Assembly (NCBI GenBank): GCA_039096225.1
Contig: JBBPEB010000015.1
Coordinates: 248,001-312,000, forward strand
Source: Blastocystis sp. Blastoise
Lineage: Eukaryota; Sar; Bigyra; Opalinata; Blastocystidae
Direction: 5' to 3'
Length of the DNA stretch: 64,000 bases
The notes under the pieces are model-generated. The model searched no databases. It saw nothing but the letters and a program-made list of their open reading frames with translations, and was not told the origin of the DNA. Below, one piece after another: positions 1 to 17,594 of the stretch. Each line of letters begins with the position of its first letter. Position 1 is the first letter of the stretch. A program made the position numbers and the translations under genes.

Positions 1-1320
1 ATAAAAGTAAAAATAGAAGAATATATATATATAAAGGATATAGTAGTGAGTCGTTCAAAAAGTTGCTTCACTTCTAAAGGACGTTTCATGATGTAGCCGT
101 TTACTTTTTGTACGGTGTCTCCAATATGGATTTGTTCGCTTCTTGCAGCTGGTGATTGAGGTGTAATGGCGGTAATGATGACAGACTCTTTGTCACTCTT
201 TAGATTCATTCCTAAGGACATTCTAGAAAGATACAAAGATATATATATATATATATATATATAAGATTATATATATATATGCTAAAGAATAGAGATATGT
301 AGTTAATAACAGAATAAACTATAATAATAAATTCTAAAAATGGAATTTAAAAAAACGAATAGACATAAAAAAAGATTTATAAATTTTAGAGCGATAAATA
401 TAATAATAAATATAATCATAATCATATAAACATAATAATAATCATATAATCATAATCATAATCATATAAACATATAATCATAGCAAACATATAAACAATA
501 AACATATAATCATAATCATAATCATATAAACATAATAAGCATATAATCATAATCATATAAACATAATAATCTATATACCCCTTCTTATAAACAAAAGTGA
601 CTTCGAATAGAAACAGAGGAGGTACATTCAATTTATCATAAAGACGGTCAAGATCCGCTACGTCCTTCTCAAGGGTCTGTTTATTCTGTAGAAGTTCTTT
701 ACGATTGGCATCTATAGAAATAACGATAAAATATTTATGAACACAAATTATTTTTTTAAATAAAATCAATAGAATAAAATATAAAATTATATACATAGTT
801 TCTTAAGATTATCATTCTCTTTAATATCTACATAATATCCATTTTTTGTTGAAAACTATAAATGTAAAAACAAAATAAAAAGTAGAAATGAATGAATATT
901 ATAATATTTTATAGAAATACAAATAAAATAGGTTTTAAAAGATCATCCTTATATCCTTCCTGATTCACTTCTAATATATATTTTGCATTAATACCAGAGA
1001 AGAGTTGTTTTTTCAACTGGTCTGGTTGTAATTGGAAAAAACGATTTTCATAATCATCATAACGTTTGTTTCGATGTCCAGATAATGTTGGAACAACTCC
1101 TAAGTCTCCATTCTTTTCCTATATAATAGAAAAACATAATAAAAGCGGTCAATAATGAAGATGAACATACAAATTTTTTTGTTAATTCATTAAAAGTAAC
1201 ATCATCATGAATCTTATCTCTAAGATACTTTAAAACCAGATAATTTAAATCTAAATGTTTATATATAAAATTTTAAAAATGAATTCATATACCAGAATCA
1301 AAAGAAGAATTGATCTCCAT
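1..1320 (-). CDS. coiled-coil and PDZ-domain protein, C-terminus off the left edge
   Basis: Not recognised as a named family. I join at least six exons on the minus strand. The start is MEINSSFDSD (ATG at 1320). A second exon (NYLVLKYLRDKIHDDVTFNE) could be a small winged-helix-like segment. An exon near 900-1120 holds GHRNKRYDDYENRFFQ. Then comes a charged coiled-coil exon near 590-720 (RKELLQNKQTLEKDVADLDR). The last exon (about 30-222) is a PDZ domain: carboxylate-loop-like SLGMNL, strand VIITAITP, SPAA, and the diagnostic IHIGDTVQKVNG. Splice phases agree from ATG to PDZ, including the long intron at about 223-577. PDZ domains bind C-terminal or internal peptide tails, so a scaffold role is inferred. 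The PDZ exon ends in TA-rich sequence without an obvious GT donor before the window ends. Confidence 0.6.
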
Positions 1321-1682
1321 TTTGATATTATATCACTTATCCTAAAGTAGATTAGCAAAAGATTTGTTCTTAAAGGAAAAGAGTGATTGCAAACAAATTC
1401 CTAAAAGGAGCAAAACAAATGAAACCGCGATTTTCCTCTGATGATAACAATAGCTAAAGCTAGCTATTTAATTGGAATATATTATTTAATTAAATAATTG
1501 TATTTTTAAGGAATTAGATTAGAATTCGATAGGTTGTATACATTGTAATCTACATTTGCGTTTTTAAAAACATAAAACAAAAATGTAATTTATCGATTAT
1601 TAATAAGTTAACAATACTAGAAAGTCATTTATAAAAGAAAACAACAAGATAAAGGGTACATTAGCATAAAAATCAATTTTAT
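1321..1682. other. intergenic, upstream of the PDZ gene
   Basis: About 360 bases between the start of the PDZ gene and the stop of the UBX gene, both on the minus strand. A-rich, with a GC-richer patch near 1421 (AACCGCGA-like). No coding sequence or RNA gene seen. Confidence 0.6.
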
Positions 1683-2787
1683 TTAGATTTTTCTTTGAGT
1701 TAAAGTAGCTCTATTAAGTTTCATCTCTTGTAGAGACTGTTCTGAATGTGGTAATGCAGTTGGAGGTATTCCATTCAATAAATTAAAATTAATGTTTGGA
1801 GTATAACTATAAATATATAATATACTTGCATATATAATTATTTAATATTATGTTCAATACATGAAACATATATATGTACATAAATTGTTTAAATTTTTAA
1901 AATGATCAAAAAAAAGAGAGAATGGATTTCATTAAAAATCAGTGATAAATATATATACGTTGCAACAACATAATAAAGATCGTTCAATGTGTGAGAAGAA
2001 TTCAAAGATATATTATGTGTTGTTCCATTATGAAGTCGAACACGAATTATATATTTTTCTTTAGAATCATCAACGATAACACTACGATTTGAATTATCAA
2101 TTGGTTTTACTTGCTCAGATTCAATAGGAGCAGAACTACTATATAGAAATTGAAATAAGAAAAATATTTATCTTGACAAGACAAATAACAATTTTCTTAT
2201 GAATCATAATAAATGTATTTAATATATATATAGCATACAGATTATGACCGTCTCCATGCCAATTTGTAACGACAACAAAATCTTCAGACATATGATCATC
2301 AAGATCAATGGCGAATTGATCATCTTCTGCATACTGTTCTAGTTCTTTAGGAATATATCTATACATATAAAAATATATATAAATTGATGTTTTATAAATC
2401 ACATATCTTTATAATAAAATATATATAATACACTAAAAAAAGAAAAAATACCTTTTTTGAACACTGTCATAAAATGCTTTATTTTCTTCATTGTCTAAAG
2501 CTCTGAATGGTCCATCATTGACTCTGAATCCATTTCGATACATAGTGATTTTAAATTGACTATACATAAATAAAACAACATATCATGAAAAATAGCATAC
2601 GTATCTGTTTCTCCACGAATGGCGATTCCACTTCCACTATACAATAGTAGTATTTTTATATTTTTCTCATATAATATAAATCAAAATACTGTCCATGGGA
2701 ATCAATGCCACCAGCATATAAATCGTCTTTCTTATCATTTTTCTTATTGTTATTATTCTTTAAATCACTCAAAGTAGCGATACGCAT
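1683..2787 (-). CDS. NSFL1C: SEP-UBX protein, p47/Shp1 (NSFL1C) type Cdc48/p97 cofactor
   Basis: Six exons join in consistent phase. Exon 1 begins MRIATLSDL and contains DLYAGGIDSHG, the p47-type F/LY-x-GG motif. Exons 3-4 form the SEP domain: MYRNGFRVNDGPFRALDN, AFYDSVQ, then YIPKELEQYAEDDQFAIDLD. Exons 5-6 form the UBX domain: IIRVRLHNGTTHNISLNSSH, then NFNLLNGIPPTALP, ending NRATLTQRKI. UBX domains bind the N domain of the AAA ATPase p97/Cdc48. p47 proteins direct p97 to membrane fusion after mitosis and to protein turnover. No UBA domain precedes SEP, so the protein is shorter (about 240 residues) than human p47 (about 370). It probably cannot bind ubiquitin in the usual p47 way, although an unseen upstream exon is possible. 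Confidence 0.9.
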
Positions 2788-3093
2788 TTTCCTTTTGTTT
2801 TTTCTTGTAAATAATGTAAAATTACTTAATATTCAGTTCTAATAATAGTTTCTTCTCTTAAACAATGCTAATACTAGAAACACTTTTTCTATTAGAACTA
2901 AAAAAAAGAAAAACTCGAAAAAAAACTGGGAAAACAGAAGAAATTCAAGAACTCTCAGAATTAATCACAAAAAAATTTGAAAAAGAGCAACAATATATTA
3001 TTTTTTTAAATTTTGTATAGTTGTTCTTTTCATAATTAGGTCGTTCATTTATATCAAATTCAATACTGAAATCAACCTTACTTGAATAATACG
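2788..3093. promoter_or_regulatory. divergent intergenic region
   Basis: About 300 bases between two divergent start codons. Strongly A-rich on the + strand near 2890-3000. It must hold both promoters, but no specific box stands out. Confidence 0.4.
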
Positions 3094-7204
<4,111 letters not shown>

Positions 7205-8421
7205 TTGCTTTTGTATTCCATTCTTTATTCAACCTTATTTTCCTCATAGATATATAGATTTCTTTTCCTCTTTTTTTTTTATTTATTTCTTTTTCTTATT
7301 AATACTCTTTTTCTCCTTTATTCTTCTTGTTTCCCTTATCCTGTTTATTCATCTTTACTATTTACTGGCACTTCCCTTATACTCAGTTTTCTATTATTTC
7401 CCAAGAGAAATCTCACTTCATTTCCATTATTATCCATTTTTTTCCCTTCTATTTCTTTTTTTCCTTCTATTTCAGTATTTTCCATTATTTTTCCCTCCTT
7501 TTTCTTTTTTTTTCCATTATTTTTTCTTGTTTTTCGTTATTTATGATATTATTTGTTATAGCAAATATGATGTTAATCTATATTTTTATTTCTATTTCTA
7601 GAATATATACACTGTGGATCCATTGTATTCCTTTATATTGACATATATATATGGATAGTATTTTATTACGTAGATTATCTTTTATTTTTTTTTTTATTTA
7701 TTATTAATTGTTGTTATTTGTCATTCCATAGTTTCTATCTTCTCAAATAGATATATACATATCTATTTAGATATATATCTGGTGATATTATTATATAATT
7801 ATATATTATTATGTTGTTATTGATTCTTATTGATTTACACTTTTGATACTCATTGTTCATGGAACGACAGAGATATATTTTTTTAAATATTCATTTATTT
7901 CTTGTTTCTCATTCTTTTATTTCCTCTTTCTCTTTTCTTTTTATTGTATGTTTCTACTTTGGGATTTCTTTGTTAGCTGATTACCAATATAATTAACTCT
8001 GAAATGCCCATGTTTATAGTAGCTCTTTTTGTCAGTGCACATAATTATTATCCACAGTATCTATATATCGCCTTTTTACATTTGTTTTATCGAAAAACTT
8101 CTTTGTTATAATAGAACGTTGTCCTCAATTATTGTCAGTTGTTTGTTTTCTTATATAAGCATTATGTCTCAGTTATTTTCTGTCTTCTTGTGATCATCAA
8201 TTGTTTAGAGCTTATATATATTGTATTTTTCATCCTATTAGAATATGGTTTATTTTTAATAGTTGTTTAAGACAAAGAAAAACAAATGATTTGACAATAG
8301 CAAAATCAGCCAATCAGAACATCTGCTTTTAGAGGTTCTCAACTTTTTTGGTTTTCTCAATTTTTATGGTGAGATTGGAAAAGAACTCTTTTTAACAATT
8401 TGTTTTCATTCATTTTTGTCC
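7205..8421. other. T-rich intergenic region with a CCAAT box
   Basis: About 1.2 kb. The first 750 bases downstream of the vWA-like gene are very T-rich on the coding strand. The proximal part, from 8260, has mixed composition and contains AGCCAATCAGA at about 8309, roughly 110 bases before the FAM86 start codon. This is a plausible NF-Y type promoter element. Confidence 0.45.
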
Positions 8422-10259
8422 ATGAATACTCTTCGTGATGCAAAACTTTTATATTTCCAAGAGGCCCCACTCGCAAGTGTTATTGATAAAATAAAAGAAA
8501 CTCCAGATTGGTATTCATTTGAAAACCAAGAATGGATTGTTAATAATGTATTTTGTTATCAAATATATATTTCACGTGAACTATCAATTATAGATTATAT
8601 GTGATGATTTAGTCAAACTATATCCTTGTGAAGAATCATACAAAAAACGATTTATTGTACTTTTTAATAAAGCTATTGAGGAGAATGATCAAGTAAACTG
8701 ACTATCATTGTTTTTACTCATTCATATTGCCATTCTTAGGTTGCAAACGATTCACTACTTATAGAATACTCAAAATACTTGAAATATGCGTATTTTTATT
8801 ATTATTATATTAATTTAATAGATATATATATATTTAATTTTTTTTCGTTTATAATTCCAGCAGATAATAACAATATTGATATAGATGGGATTGTGATGAG
8901 CGTTTTTATTATACACATTTTCTTGTTCCAAAAATATCAGAAGAAAGTATTCATGTTTTTCTCTCTTTATCATAGTTTTCTGCTCATTTAGCTAAATAGA
9001 TATACATATATAATGACAATATTTATTTCTTATAGATATCAATAAACCAGATAAATTTGTGACCTGCCGCGTTGCAAGAACTTTAAATGAAGTAGGTTTA
9101 CGTATTTGGGAAGCCGGATTTAGTGTAGCTGAATGGGCAATACGCAATAGAAGTATATTCTTATATACATAATATTCTTTCAAATAATAGTATTATAGTT
9201 CATTATTTGTTGTGTTGTTATATTTTCATTGATTTATATATATATATTTTTTTTTTATCATAATAATGATATTATATTTATTTATTACACTATATACAAT
9301 TATATTTATAGGTTATTTTGAGAATAAAAGTATATTAGAGTTAGGATCAGGTATTGGATTTACTAGTTTAATGTTATGGAATATGATCCCTATTAAGAAG
9401 ATTATTGCTACTGAGTATCCTGAAGTCGTGCTGAATACGCTAAAATGGAATGTTGAAATTAGTATACTATATAGAATTTATATTAATTACAGAATATAAT
9501 TTTAACTTTCTTTATTAGTGAATACAGTTTTTTAGAGAAGGATAATTTCTCTTTATATATAATCATCATATTATATTATATTATATTATATTTTATTATA
9601 TTATATTATATTATATTATATTATATTATAGTATATTATATTATTATATAGATGAGCATCATCTTGATAAATCACTCACGTCCTGTGTCCCTGAAGTTCG
9701 TAAAATCAACTTTTATGATTATGATATCGATGAAATCAATCAATTAAACTTTGAGCTCATACTAGTAGCTGATGTTGTATATATATATTATTCTATTCTA
9801 TTTATTGTCTGTTATTTTTATTATTATTTATATTATTATTTATATTTATTATTGTTTTTATTTATTATTGTTTTTATTTATTATTATTTGTTTAACTAAT
9901 TACTTAAATAATATAATTATTATATTTATTCCTTTCTATATTAAGGTATACGAGGAATCCATTATTGACGGTTTATGTAATATATTATATGATTTGCTAA
10001 GAACAGATCCCGAACATAGTACATATATAATCATTTCTCTCTTTTATATTTATTCATAATATTTATATATAAAGAAAAGAAGGCGTTAGTAGTGTGTACA
10101 TTGCGTAATGAAAAAACGTTTGAGTATTTCCTTATAGAAGCACAGAAGAAAAAGTTATATTATAAAGAACTTGACAATACACATCACGATCTCTGGTATT
10201 ACCCCAACAGAAGTGCTCTCCGATTTGTTGAAATTACATATCAAGAAAACTACTCCTAG
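8422..10259 (+). CDS. EEF2KMT: FAM86-type protein-lysine methyltransferase (eEF2 methyltransferase)
   Basis: Nine exons: 8422-8547, 8594-8692, 8740-8789, 8885-8946, 9036-9152, 9312-9461, 9652-9776, 9946-10018, 10075-10259. All are GT-AG and sum to 328 codons plus stop, close to human FAM86A (330). The N-terminal FAM86 domain reads PCEESYKKRFIVLFNKAIEE. The class I methyltransferase core follows: WEAGFSVAEWAI, SAM motif I LELGSGIGFTSL, acidic ATEYPEVV, and the post-II strand LVADVVYEESIIDGL. C-terminal strands are ALVVCTLRN and LRFVEITYQE. The family trimethylates a lysine of translation elongation factor 2 in the cytosol. Target assignment rests on the family. Confidence 0.88.
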
Positions 10260-10664
10260 CGTGGTAGTAATAAGAATAAAAAACATATATTCTATATATC
10301 TTTATATATTAAAGTTATTTTATCAATATTAAAAATGTGAATAAACATTATTTTGTTTTATGTGTAATAAAAAAGGAGAGAATTTTAAAAACAAAACGAA
10401 TCAAAAGAATATGAAACGCTATTAAAAAACGTAAAAATAATAGTGCGATGAACAAGCGGCAAACAAGAGACAAAGAATAAGTAGTAACAAAAAATACACA
10501 TAAAAATAATAGAATAGGAATACATGCAATGAAAACTCACCCAATGGAAGCATGTGAAATAATATGCAAGCATATCATGTTAATGATAAAGACTAAAATA
10601 AAGACATAATAATATGTAAGAACATGGTAGCAAAATAAAGAGAGAGATGTTATTTATTTATATA
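10260..10664. other. convergent intergenic region
   Basis: About 400 A-rich bases between the stop codons of the FAM86 and 6-phosphogluconolactonase genes. No gene seen. It presumably contains both polyadenylation sites. Confidence 0.5.
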
Positions 10665-11950
10665 TTAATAATCGCGAATTAGTTTAGCAGCATCTTTATC
10701 TAATACCCAAATAAATTCACCTTGTGGTTTTACCTATAGATATAATAATAATAATCACGTTAATATGAAAAGTCTAATGTAAAATATAAAAGAAATATAA
10801 AGTGTGAAGTAATTATAAAAATAATTTTATAAAAAATAAAATAAAGAATGAAAGAAAGAAAAAAGTAATATTATAAATAAAAATAAAAAGCAAAATGGAA
10901 AAAATAATAATAATAAATAGATTTTAGATCTAGTATATATCAAAGAATATTTCATATATAACATATATATATATATTTACAAGTCCAGCAGGTATTTCGG
11001 GTGTACGGTCACTAGACGTGAAAATAGAATGAATCACATGAGCCTTGTTTTCTCCTGTAAGAACAAAGAAAACCTATATATGTAAATACATAATAACTAT
11101 GAATAATAGAGTATATAGAATAAATAATAAGTATATAGAATAGAACACAATATATAAATATAAATAATATGAATAATATACATTTTCAGCATTATTCAGA
11201 ACAGGATAAGTAAATGTAATACGAGAAGCTGGGGGTTTAGGAGAATCATCAATAGAAGTGACCCATTTCTTATCCTCTGATAAAAGAGAAGATGAAGGGA
11301 ACTATATATAGAATAATATAATATAATCTAGAATAATATTATAGAATATAATAATATAATAATAATATAATAATAATATATAATAATATAATATAATATA
11401 ATATAATATAATATAATATAATAATATAATAATATAATAATATAATAATATAATAATATAATAATATAATAATATAATAAAACAATATAATATATATATA
11501 TACAAGTGAGCAAGTATGTCCATCAGGTCCCATACCTAAGAAAATAAGATCGAAAACAGGAACAAAATCTCCCCAAATAGAGTGTAGTTTCTGTTCATAT
11601 TTTTCAGCAGCTTCTTGAGAATTCGCGTAGTCATAATCTAAAGCAAATATATTCTTTCTGGGAATATCAACTTTACTGAAAAATTCTTCATCCCAAGCTT
11701 TAAAATTACTTTCAGGATCATCAAGAGGTACACAACGCTCATCAACAAAAAAGAAATAGACACATTTCCATTTTATATTCAATTTAGACATAGGTTCTCC
11801 AAGAATTTTAGGTTGACTGGATCCAGACACAGCAATATAGCAGGAACCGTTGTTATCAATAGCCGTTCTGAGAACAAATTCAGTAAGTCTCATAATATAT
11901 TCTTGAAGTTCTGGTTTATCCTGACATATTTTATAATTTGATCGTTTCAT
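10665..11950 (-). CDS. PGLS: 6-phosphogluconolactonase
   Basis: Four exons (11504-11950, 11182-11301, 10981-11073, 10665-10733), all GT-AG, sum to 242 residues, normal for the family. Motifs in order: [12 protein letters not shown] (phosphate loop), [16 protein letters not shown] (the conserved DER-x-V-P-x-D-x-SN block), [16 protein letters not shown] (signature G-x-GPDGH-x-ASLFP), then [15 protein letters not shown] and [14 protein letters not shown]. It hydrolyses 6-phosphogluconolactone to 6-phosphogluconate in the oxidative pentose phosphate pathway, in the cytosol. The first intron is a long run of ATAAT/ATA repeats (11310-11500). The ATG at 11950 gives the usual start just before the first helix. 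Confidence 0.95.
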
Positions 11951-14065
11951 TATTTATTATTTTGTTCTAAATAATCTTTTATTACTAAAAAGTGTTTCTA
12001 ATATTTTATGAAATTCTTAAAGATTTTATAAAAAAAACAAAAGATCAGTAGAACCCAAGTGACGCATCTGTGATCATTTCTTGTTGAAAAAGTGATTGTA
12101 GGCAAATGGATATAGATAATCGTGATTAACCGTCATCCCAACTAGGAATAATATAGGAGGCTCTTTTTACAATAGATCCACCCTAATAAGATGATAGCTA
12201 TCGTCTCATTCACTTCTTTTCTCACATCGAGTTCACGAAGAAAATAATATATAAATAAAGAAAAAATACTATAAAAGATCAGGTTCCCCACGATAAAATA
12301 CAATTCCTAAAAAAGGAGTAAATGGAGAAACAATCGAATCAATACTTCATTCAAATGAGTGTCATGAAATGACGCATCAATGACAATACTTCTGTTTCCC
12401 TCCTTATTTCTACATTTCTTCTCTTTCTTCGTTTTCAGTTTTCAAGGCTATTTGCAGTCAATTCTGCTTTTTGAGTAAATTATATACTACATTAGGTGCA
12501 ACATCAGTTTATTTTGTATTTATTCTAAATAACGATTATTCATTTTATAATAAAGAAAAACAGAAATTCATTTTTTTTTGTAATATAATTCTAGATACTA
12601 TATTTATATGTTTTTTTTTTACAACACGGAAAACAAATATCGACAATCATTTGAGGATTTTTATTTCAAAGAACAAATTAACAAAATTACGTCATTGGTT
12701 TCGTGAGTATTTGTTTTAAGTTATATTCAACCATAGATTAACCTATATATATGTAAATAATTATTTTCAATTATTATTCAAAAAAAAAAAATGATTAGTT
12801 TTTCAATTATTATAAGTTAGAGTTTATGCAAATAATATCCATAATTGTGAATGTGATTATATCAGAAATATTGATTTCTAAAAACCAAAAAGCAAAACTA
12901 AGGAATACGATAAGAATGATAATTGGTTATTCTTTTAACAAATTCTAATATCATTCATTATTTCATGTGATTTAAATAAATAAATGACAAATAATTAACA
13001 CTAAATGGGATGTGATTCTGAAATAATGTTTTAGTTTTCCATTCTAAGATCATTTTATTTTTTATTCAATGTCTAATTCATCACTTAAATTATTTTCAAG
13101 TAACATATCTTTCAGAAAAATAAATGGCTACAAATTAACTAAGAATTATTTCAAAAAAAGATGCTCAATAGAACCCAAACATAATGTTATCTATAACCAG
13201 TAATTTTAATATTAAAAAAATAGTAATAGCAATTGTACTATATAAAAAGACCAATTGAAAAATTTTTTTAACGTTTTTGTCGATTAATTTTTATAAAAAC
13301 TCATTTTTAGTGTTTTAATTTATTATCTTAGAATGGTCTTCTTTTTAGTGTAATCATGGATCATTTTTAATGACACTTTTCATAGTTTGTATATGTCATA
13401 ATAATACATCACAATAAGCACTGATTTTAAAAAGAAAATCAAGTAGTTTTTATATATTAAAATTGTTTATTAATTGAAGGTATAAAATAGAGAATTATTG
13501 AAGAATTCAATGAAAATTAAGAAAAGTTTCAGCATCAAGAGTTTTTGAAATATGAGTTTATATAATAATTTTTAATGAATTTGTATATATCTATAATGCT
13601 GTTAAATAAAAGTCATTACAAAAAGAAAAATAGTGTTCAAATAAATCCAAAAGAAAAAGAAAAACATAAAAAGTGAAAAAAGTATCCCATTGGAAAATAA
13701 GATGATATAGGAGAAATTTACCGAATATTTATGGAAAAAGAGTAATAAAAGCAAGTGAGTCTTTTGGTTGCAAGTATTGTTTTTAGTTTCGAAAGAATCA
13801 ATTTTTCTCTTGAAAAAAAACCATTTCTTCTAGAAAATGACCGAAAAAGGAGCTTTTTATTTTTGGAATTGGAATCATCTAAAAGAGTTAACTATTTATA
13901 TCAGATATAGGTAGAGGTTCTTGAATGCTTTATTGAGATTTGGGATTCTTTGTGAAACTCTGAATTATTAAATTAAGAATAACTTGTATTCCAATACAAA
14001 ATTAAAACCGAAAGAAGTTAATCTACAATCAACTCAACTCAAATCAGTGATATTTTATAAATTAA
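11951..14065. other. 2.1 kb divergent intergenic region
   Basis: Between the 6-phosphogluconolactonase and PH-B56 start codons. The composition is less repetitive than the 3' flanks, with no long TA runs and many short A and T tracts. Possible short reading frames lack codon bias and credible starts. No tRNA or other RNA gene recognised. Confidence 0.5.
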
Positions 14066-15789
14066 ATGGCAAGCCCTATTGAAACTCGTGGACCAACTCC
14101 ACCTACATGTGATAGAGAAGGATTCTTATATTTACACCAAGAAGATAGACGATCCTTAAAGAAGTTCTATTGCGTATTTATAAAACTTATGATATATTTT
14201 TATTTGATTCAACTTGAAATTTATTATCTTATTTATTTTGAAATTATCTTTTGTCTTTTTTTTACATTTTTATTTGAATCACTTTCTTTTTTTAAATTTT
14301 TTTTATCTATCATTATTTAAATAGATTGCATATGGCAACGAACTTGTATATAAAAGCAATTTAAAAGATGAAACTCCTGAAGAAACATTGAATGTTCTTG
14401 TATATCACTTATCTTTTTATTTTTTTACTGATATGTTTATTTACAGGGAGCTACTGTTAAAATATTAGGAATTCGTTTAAAGAAGAAGTATGGTATTGAA
14501 ATTTTATTAGTAAGTAGATTCTAATTTAATAGATATAATTAATGAATATTACAAGTGATGATTTTATAAATATTATATATTTTTTTGTTTTGCCATAATA
14601 TATTTTACATTTCTTTAGTTTATATTATATTATATATATAATATATATAGATAGATATGCCAGGCATTCCTCAAAAGACTGAAAAGAAAAAATATGATTT
14701 TTATGCAGATACTGAAGAAGAAGCTCAAGAATGGTTTAGTATTATCACCAGATGTACTCTTCCTTCTGGATTCCCAGGTATATATATATATAGATACTGA
14801 AGTTATATATTAGGAGATTTATATAATTATATATATATTCTCTTTTATTGTATTATTACATTCTATGTTATATATTATTTTATATTATTATATGCTATTC
14901 TATATTATTTTATATTATTATATGCTATTCTATATTATTATATATTATATATATATTATTATATAGCTGCTCCATATTTTTCAAATACTGAAGAAGAACA
15001 ACAAATACTTACAGTTCTTCCTAAATTAAAAGATACTGCTATTCCTATGCGTCGTGCTCTTCTTTGGAAGAAGCTTCGTATTTGTGCGCTTCGATTTGAT
15101 ATGAATGAGCCCCAATACCGTAATCAGAGAGAAATGAAGCGACTGACTCTGGCGGAATTAGTCGATGCCAGTGATAATGTCCGTGGCTTATTTAATGACC
15201 AACGTTCCTTCCAAGATGTCATCGATATGATTTCTGTCAATTTATTCAGAGCTCTTCCTACTCGTGACCCCAATATTCCACTTACTGAGGATGATGATGA
15301 AGAAAACTTTTCGGATCCCGAATGGTATCATTTGGCACTTATTTATGAATTACTTTTACATCTTGTTATATCTGGTCAAATAGATATCTCTTATAAGAAG
15401 CATTCTATAGATAATGTCTTTGTAGAGAAACTTGTGTCATTATTTGATTCTGAAGATTCAAGGGAGAGAGAATATCTTAAGACTGTGACGCACCGTATCT
15501 ATGGTAAACTGACCAATAGACGTGCTTCCCTTCGTAAATATATCAATAATGTATTCTATACATTCTTATATGAGAATCAGAAGCATCAAGGAATAGCCGA
15601 ATTACTTGAAATCTTAGCTTCCATTATCAATGGCTTCACCGTTCCCATCCGACCTGAACACAAATTCTCTTTAGAAAAGGCGTTAATTCCTCTTCATAAG
15701 ATGAAACAACTTGAAACGTATCACGTGCAACTGATTTATTGTATGACTTTATATACTGCGAAAGAAACCCAACTTAGTACACCTGTATA

Positions 15790-15886
<97 letters not shown>

Positions 15887-16523
15887 TATTAATATTATTA
15901 TTATTATATATTATTACTTGAATTCTATATATACCTTTTATAATGATTTCTTTAGATAATAAAAGGATTACTAAGATATTGGCCTTATGGTAATAGTAAC
16001 AAAGAAATGCTCTTCTTAAATGAACTAGAAGAACTCTGCGAATTAATTCGACCTGAAAATATCGTCGATTATGAAGTACAATTATTTACTAGAATTAAAA
16101 AGTGTATCAAATCAGAACATTTCCAAGTAATTATTTATATATTTATTATTATTAATCATTATGTTTATTATTCATTTTATATTTATTTTATAAATATACT
16201 CCTCTACATATACCTATACTTATACCTATACCTATACTAATACCATTTCTCTATAGGTTGCTGAACGTGCTTTATTCTTATGGAGTAATCCTGCCTTTGC
16301 TTTTATTGCTGTCGATAACCGCGAGAATCGTCAAGTTATCTTCCCTATTCTATTCGAAGCTCTTGTTAATAATGCGAACAACCATTGGCACGAAGCCGTT
16401 AAATCCATGTCCAGTCACGTGCTCATGCAATATTCACACACAGATCCTGCGCTATATGAAACAGTGTCTAGCAAATATTATCAATCACAACCTGCTCCTT
16501 CTGCTTATATAAACCAAATATAA
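14066..16523 (+). CDS. PPP2R5: PH domain fused to a PP2A B56 (B') regulatory subunit
   Basis: Seven GT-AG exons: 14066-14173, 14325-14399, 14447-14509, 14651-14777, 14967-15784, 15956-16126, 16257-16523, totalling 542 residues. Residues about 15-120 are a PH domain: REGFLYLHQEDRRSLKKFYC, NELVYKSN, YDFYADTEEEAQEWFSII with the invariant Trp. From about residue 130 the B56 HEAT-like solenoid follows: LPKLKD, EMKRLTLAELVD, ISVNLFRALP, then the family core LFDSEDSREREYLKTVTHRI, IAELLEILASIINGF, LIPLHKMKQLETYH, EMLFLNELEEL and FQVAERALFLW. B56 subunits target PP2A to LxxIxE-motif substrates. The PH part would add lipid or membrane targeting (inference). The splice joining the two parts (14777/14967) keeps frame. 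The intron after residue about 450 is a long ATT microsatellite. Confidence 0.93.
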
Positions 16524-17594
16524 TAGCTATTTATTATTAGAAAACAAATAATCTGTATACTTCTTTATCTATATATATGTATTACTCATATCTATATCTT
16601 TCAACTCAATATTATACTCTATTCAACAAAATTATCGTCAATAGGATATTAAGTATTATATACTATTTATATACATTGTTTTATTATGTTTCTCTCTATA
16701 TTTATGTTTGTTAGTGTTCATTTCTTGTTTACTACGACTCTATACCATTATCATTATTCTTTTTTCTATGTTCTCTTCTACATATATATATCATGTATCC
16801 TTATATTTCTATACAAATAGAAAGGAAAAACACTATATTCTATTTTTTATTAGCATTATCTTCTTTATTTTTTAACTTTTTTTTTGTTTTTTACATATAT
16901 TTTATCCTTATCACTCTATATTTATTTGTACTCTTTTTTTAAGTTTTAATATAGGGTTATTTCATTAATCCTTACATTTTTTGTGAATTCTCCACTTTCC
17001 GAATATATGTATTATACTTAGTCTCACATAGTGCTGTTCATTTACTGCAATTTGATCTATTTTTATAGTCAGTGTTTGGTTTTATAATATATATCCTATC
17101 ATAGTAATTATTTCAGCATTATTCAAGATTTTATTTTCTTCATTTTTTTATGTATTGTATTATTTATTTTATTTTTATTGATTACTTATGTATCTAGCTT
17201 GATTGCCGTAATTTTGTTGATTTAATCTTTTGTTTTATAAAAATAACAAACAATTTCATGAATAGATTAGTGTTTTGTTAAGACAAAACTGCTTTTAAAT
17301 TTTTTTTTATCAAAAAATTATATGAATCAAGAAGTTTAAGTTTGTTTCTTGAAATTTCAATCTTGATGGTCATGATATAAATTATTTTTGATATTTGAAT
17401 TTCGAAATCAAAATGTGGATTTGAAGAATGCAATTATATTTGAGTAATAATATAGGAAAAACATCAAACGAAGTACATGATTATTTAATATTTAAATAAA
17501 TCATTGATGATGGATCATATTCATTTCTTCGTGTTTATCATTTCTTGTTTCTCTTGGTCTTTTCATAGAAAAATATGTTTAATCAAATATAAAT
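16524..17594. other. T-rich intergenic region
   Basis: About 1.07 kb between two + strand genes. The first 700 bases are T-rich on the coding strand like other 3' flanks here, then a more balanced promoter-like stretch from about 17250. No gene seen. Confidence 0.5.

Noticed and set aside
7327-7641. Phe/Ser-rich frame after the vWA-like gene
   Set aside because: T-rich 3' flank; no codon bias, and similar frames occur in every T-rich flank.
12471-12719. 82-codon open frame in the 2.1 kb intergenic region
   Set aside because: Starts at TTG rather than ATG, is Phe/Ile/Lys-rich as expected from random AT sequence, and has no splice partners.
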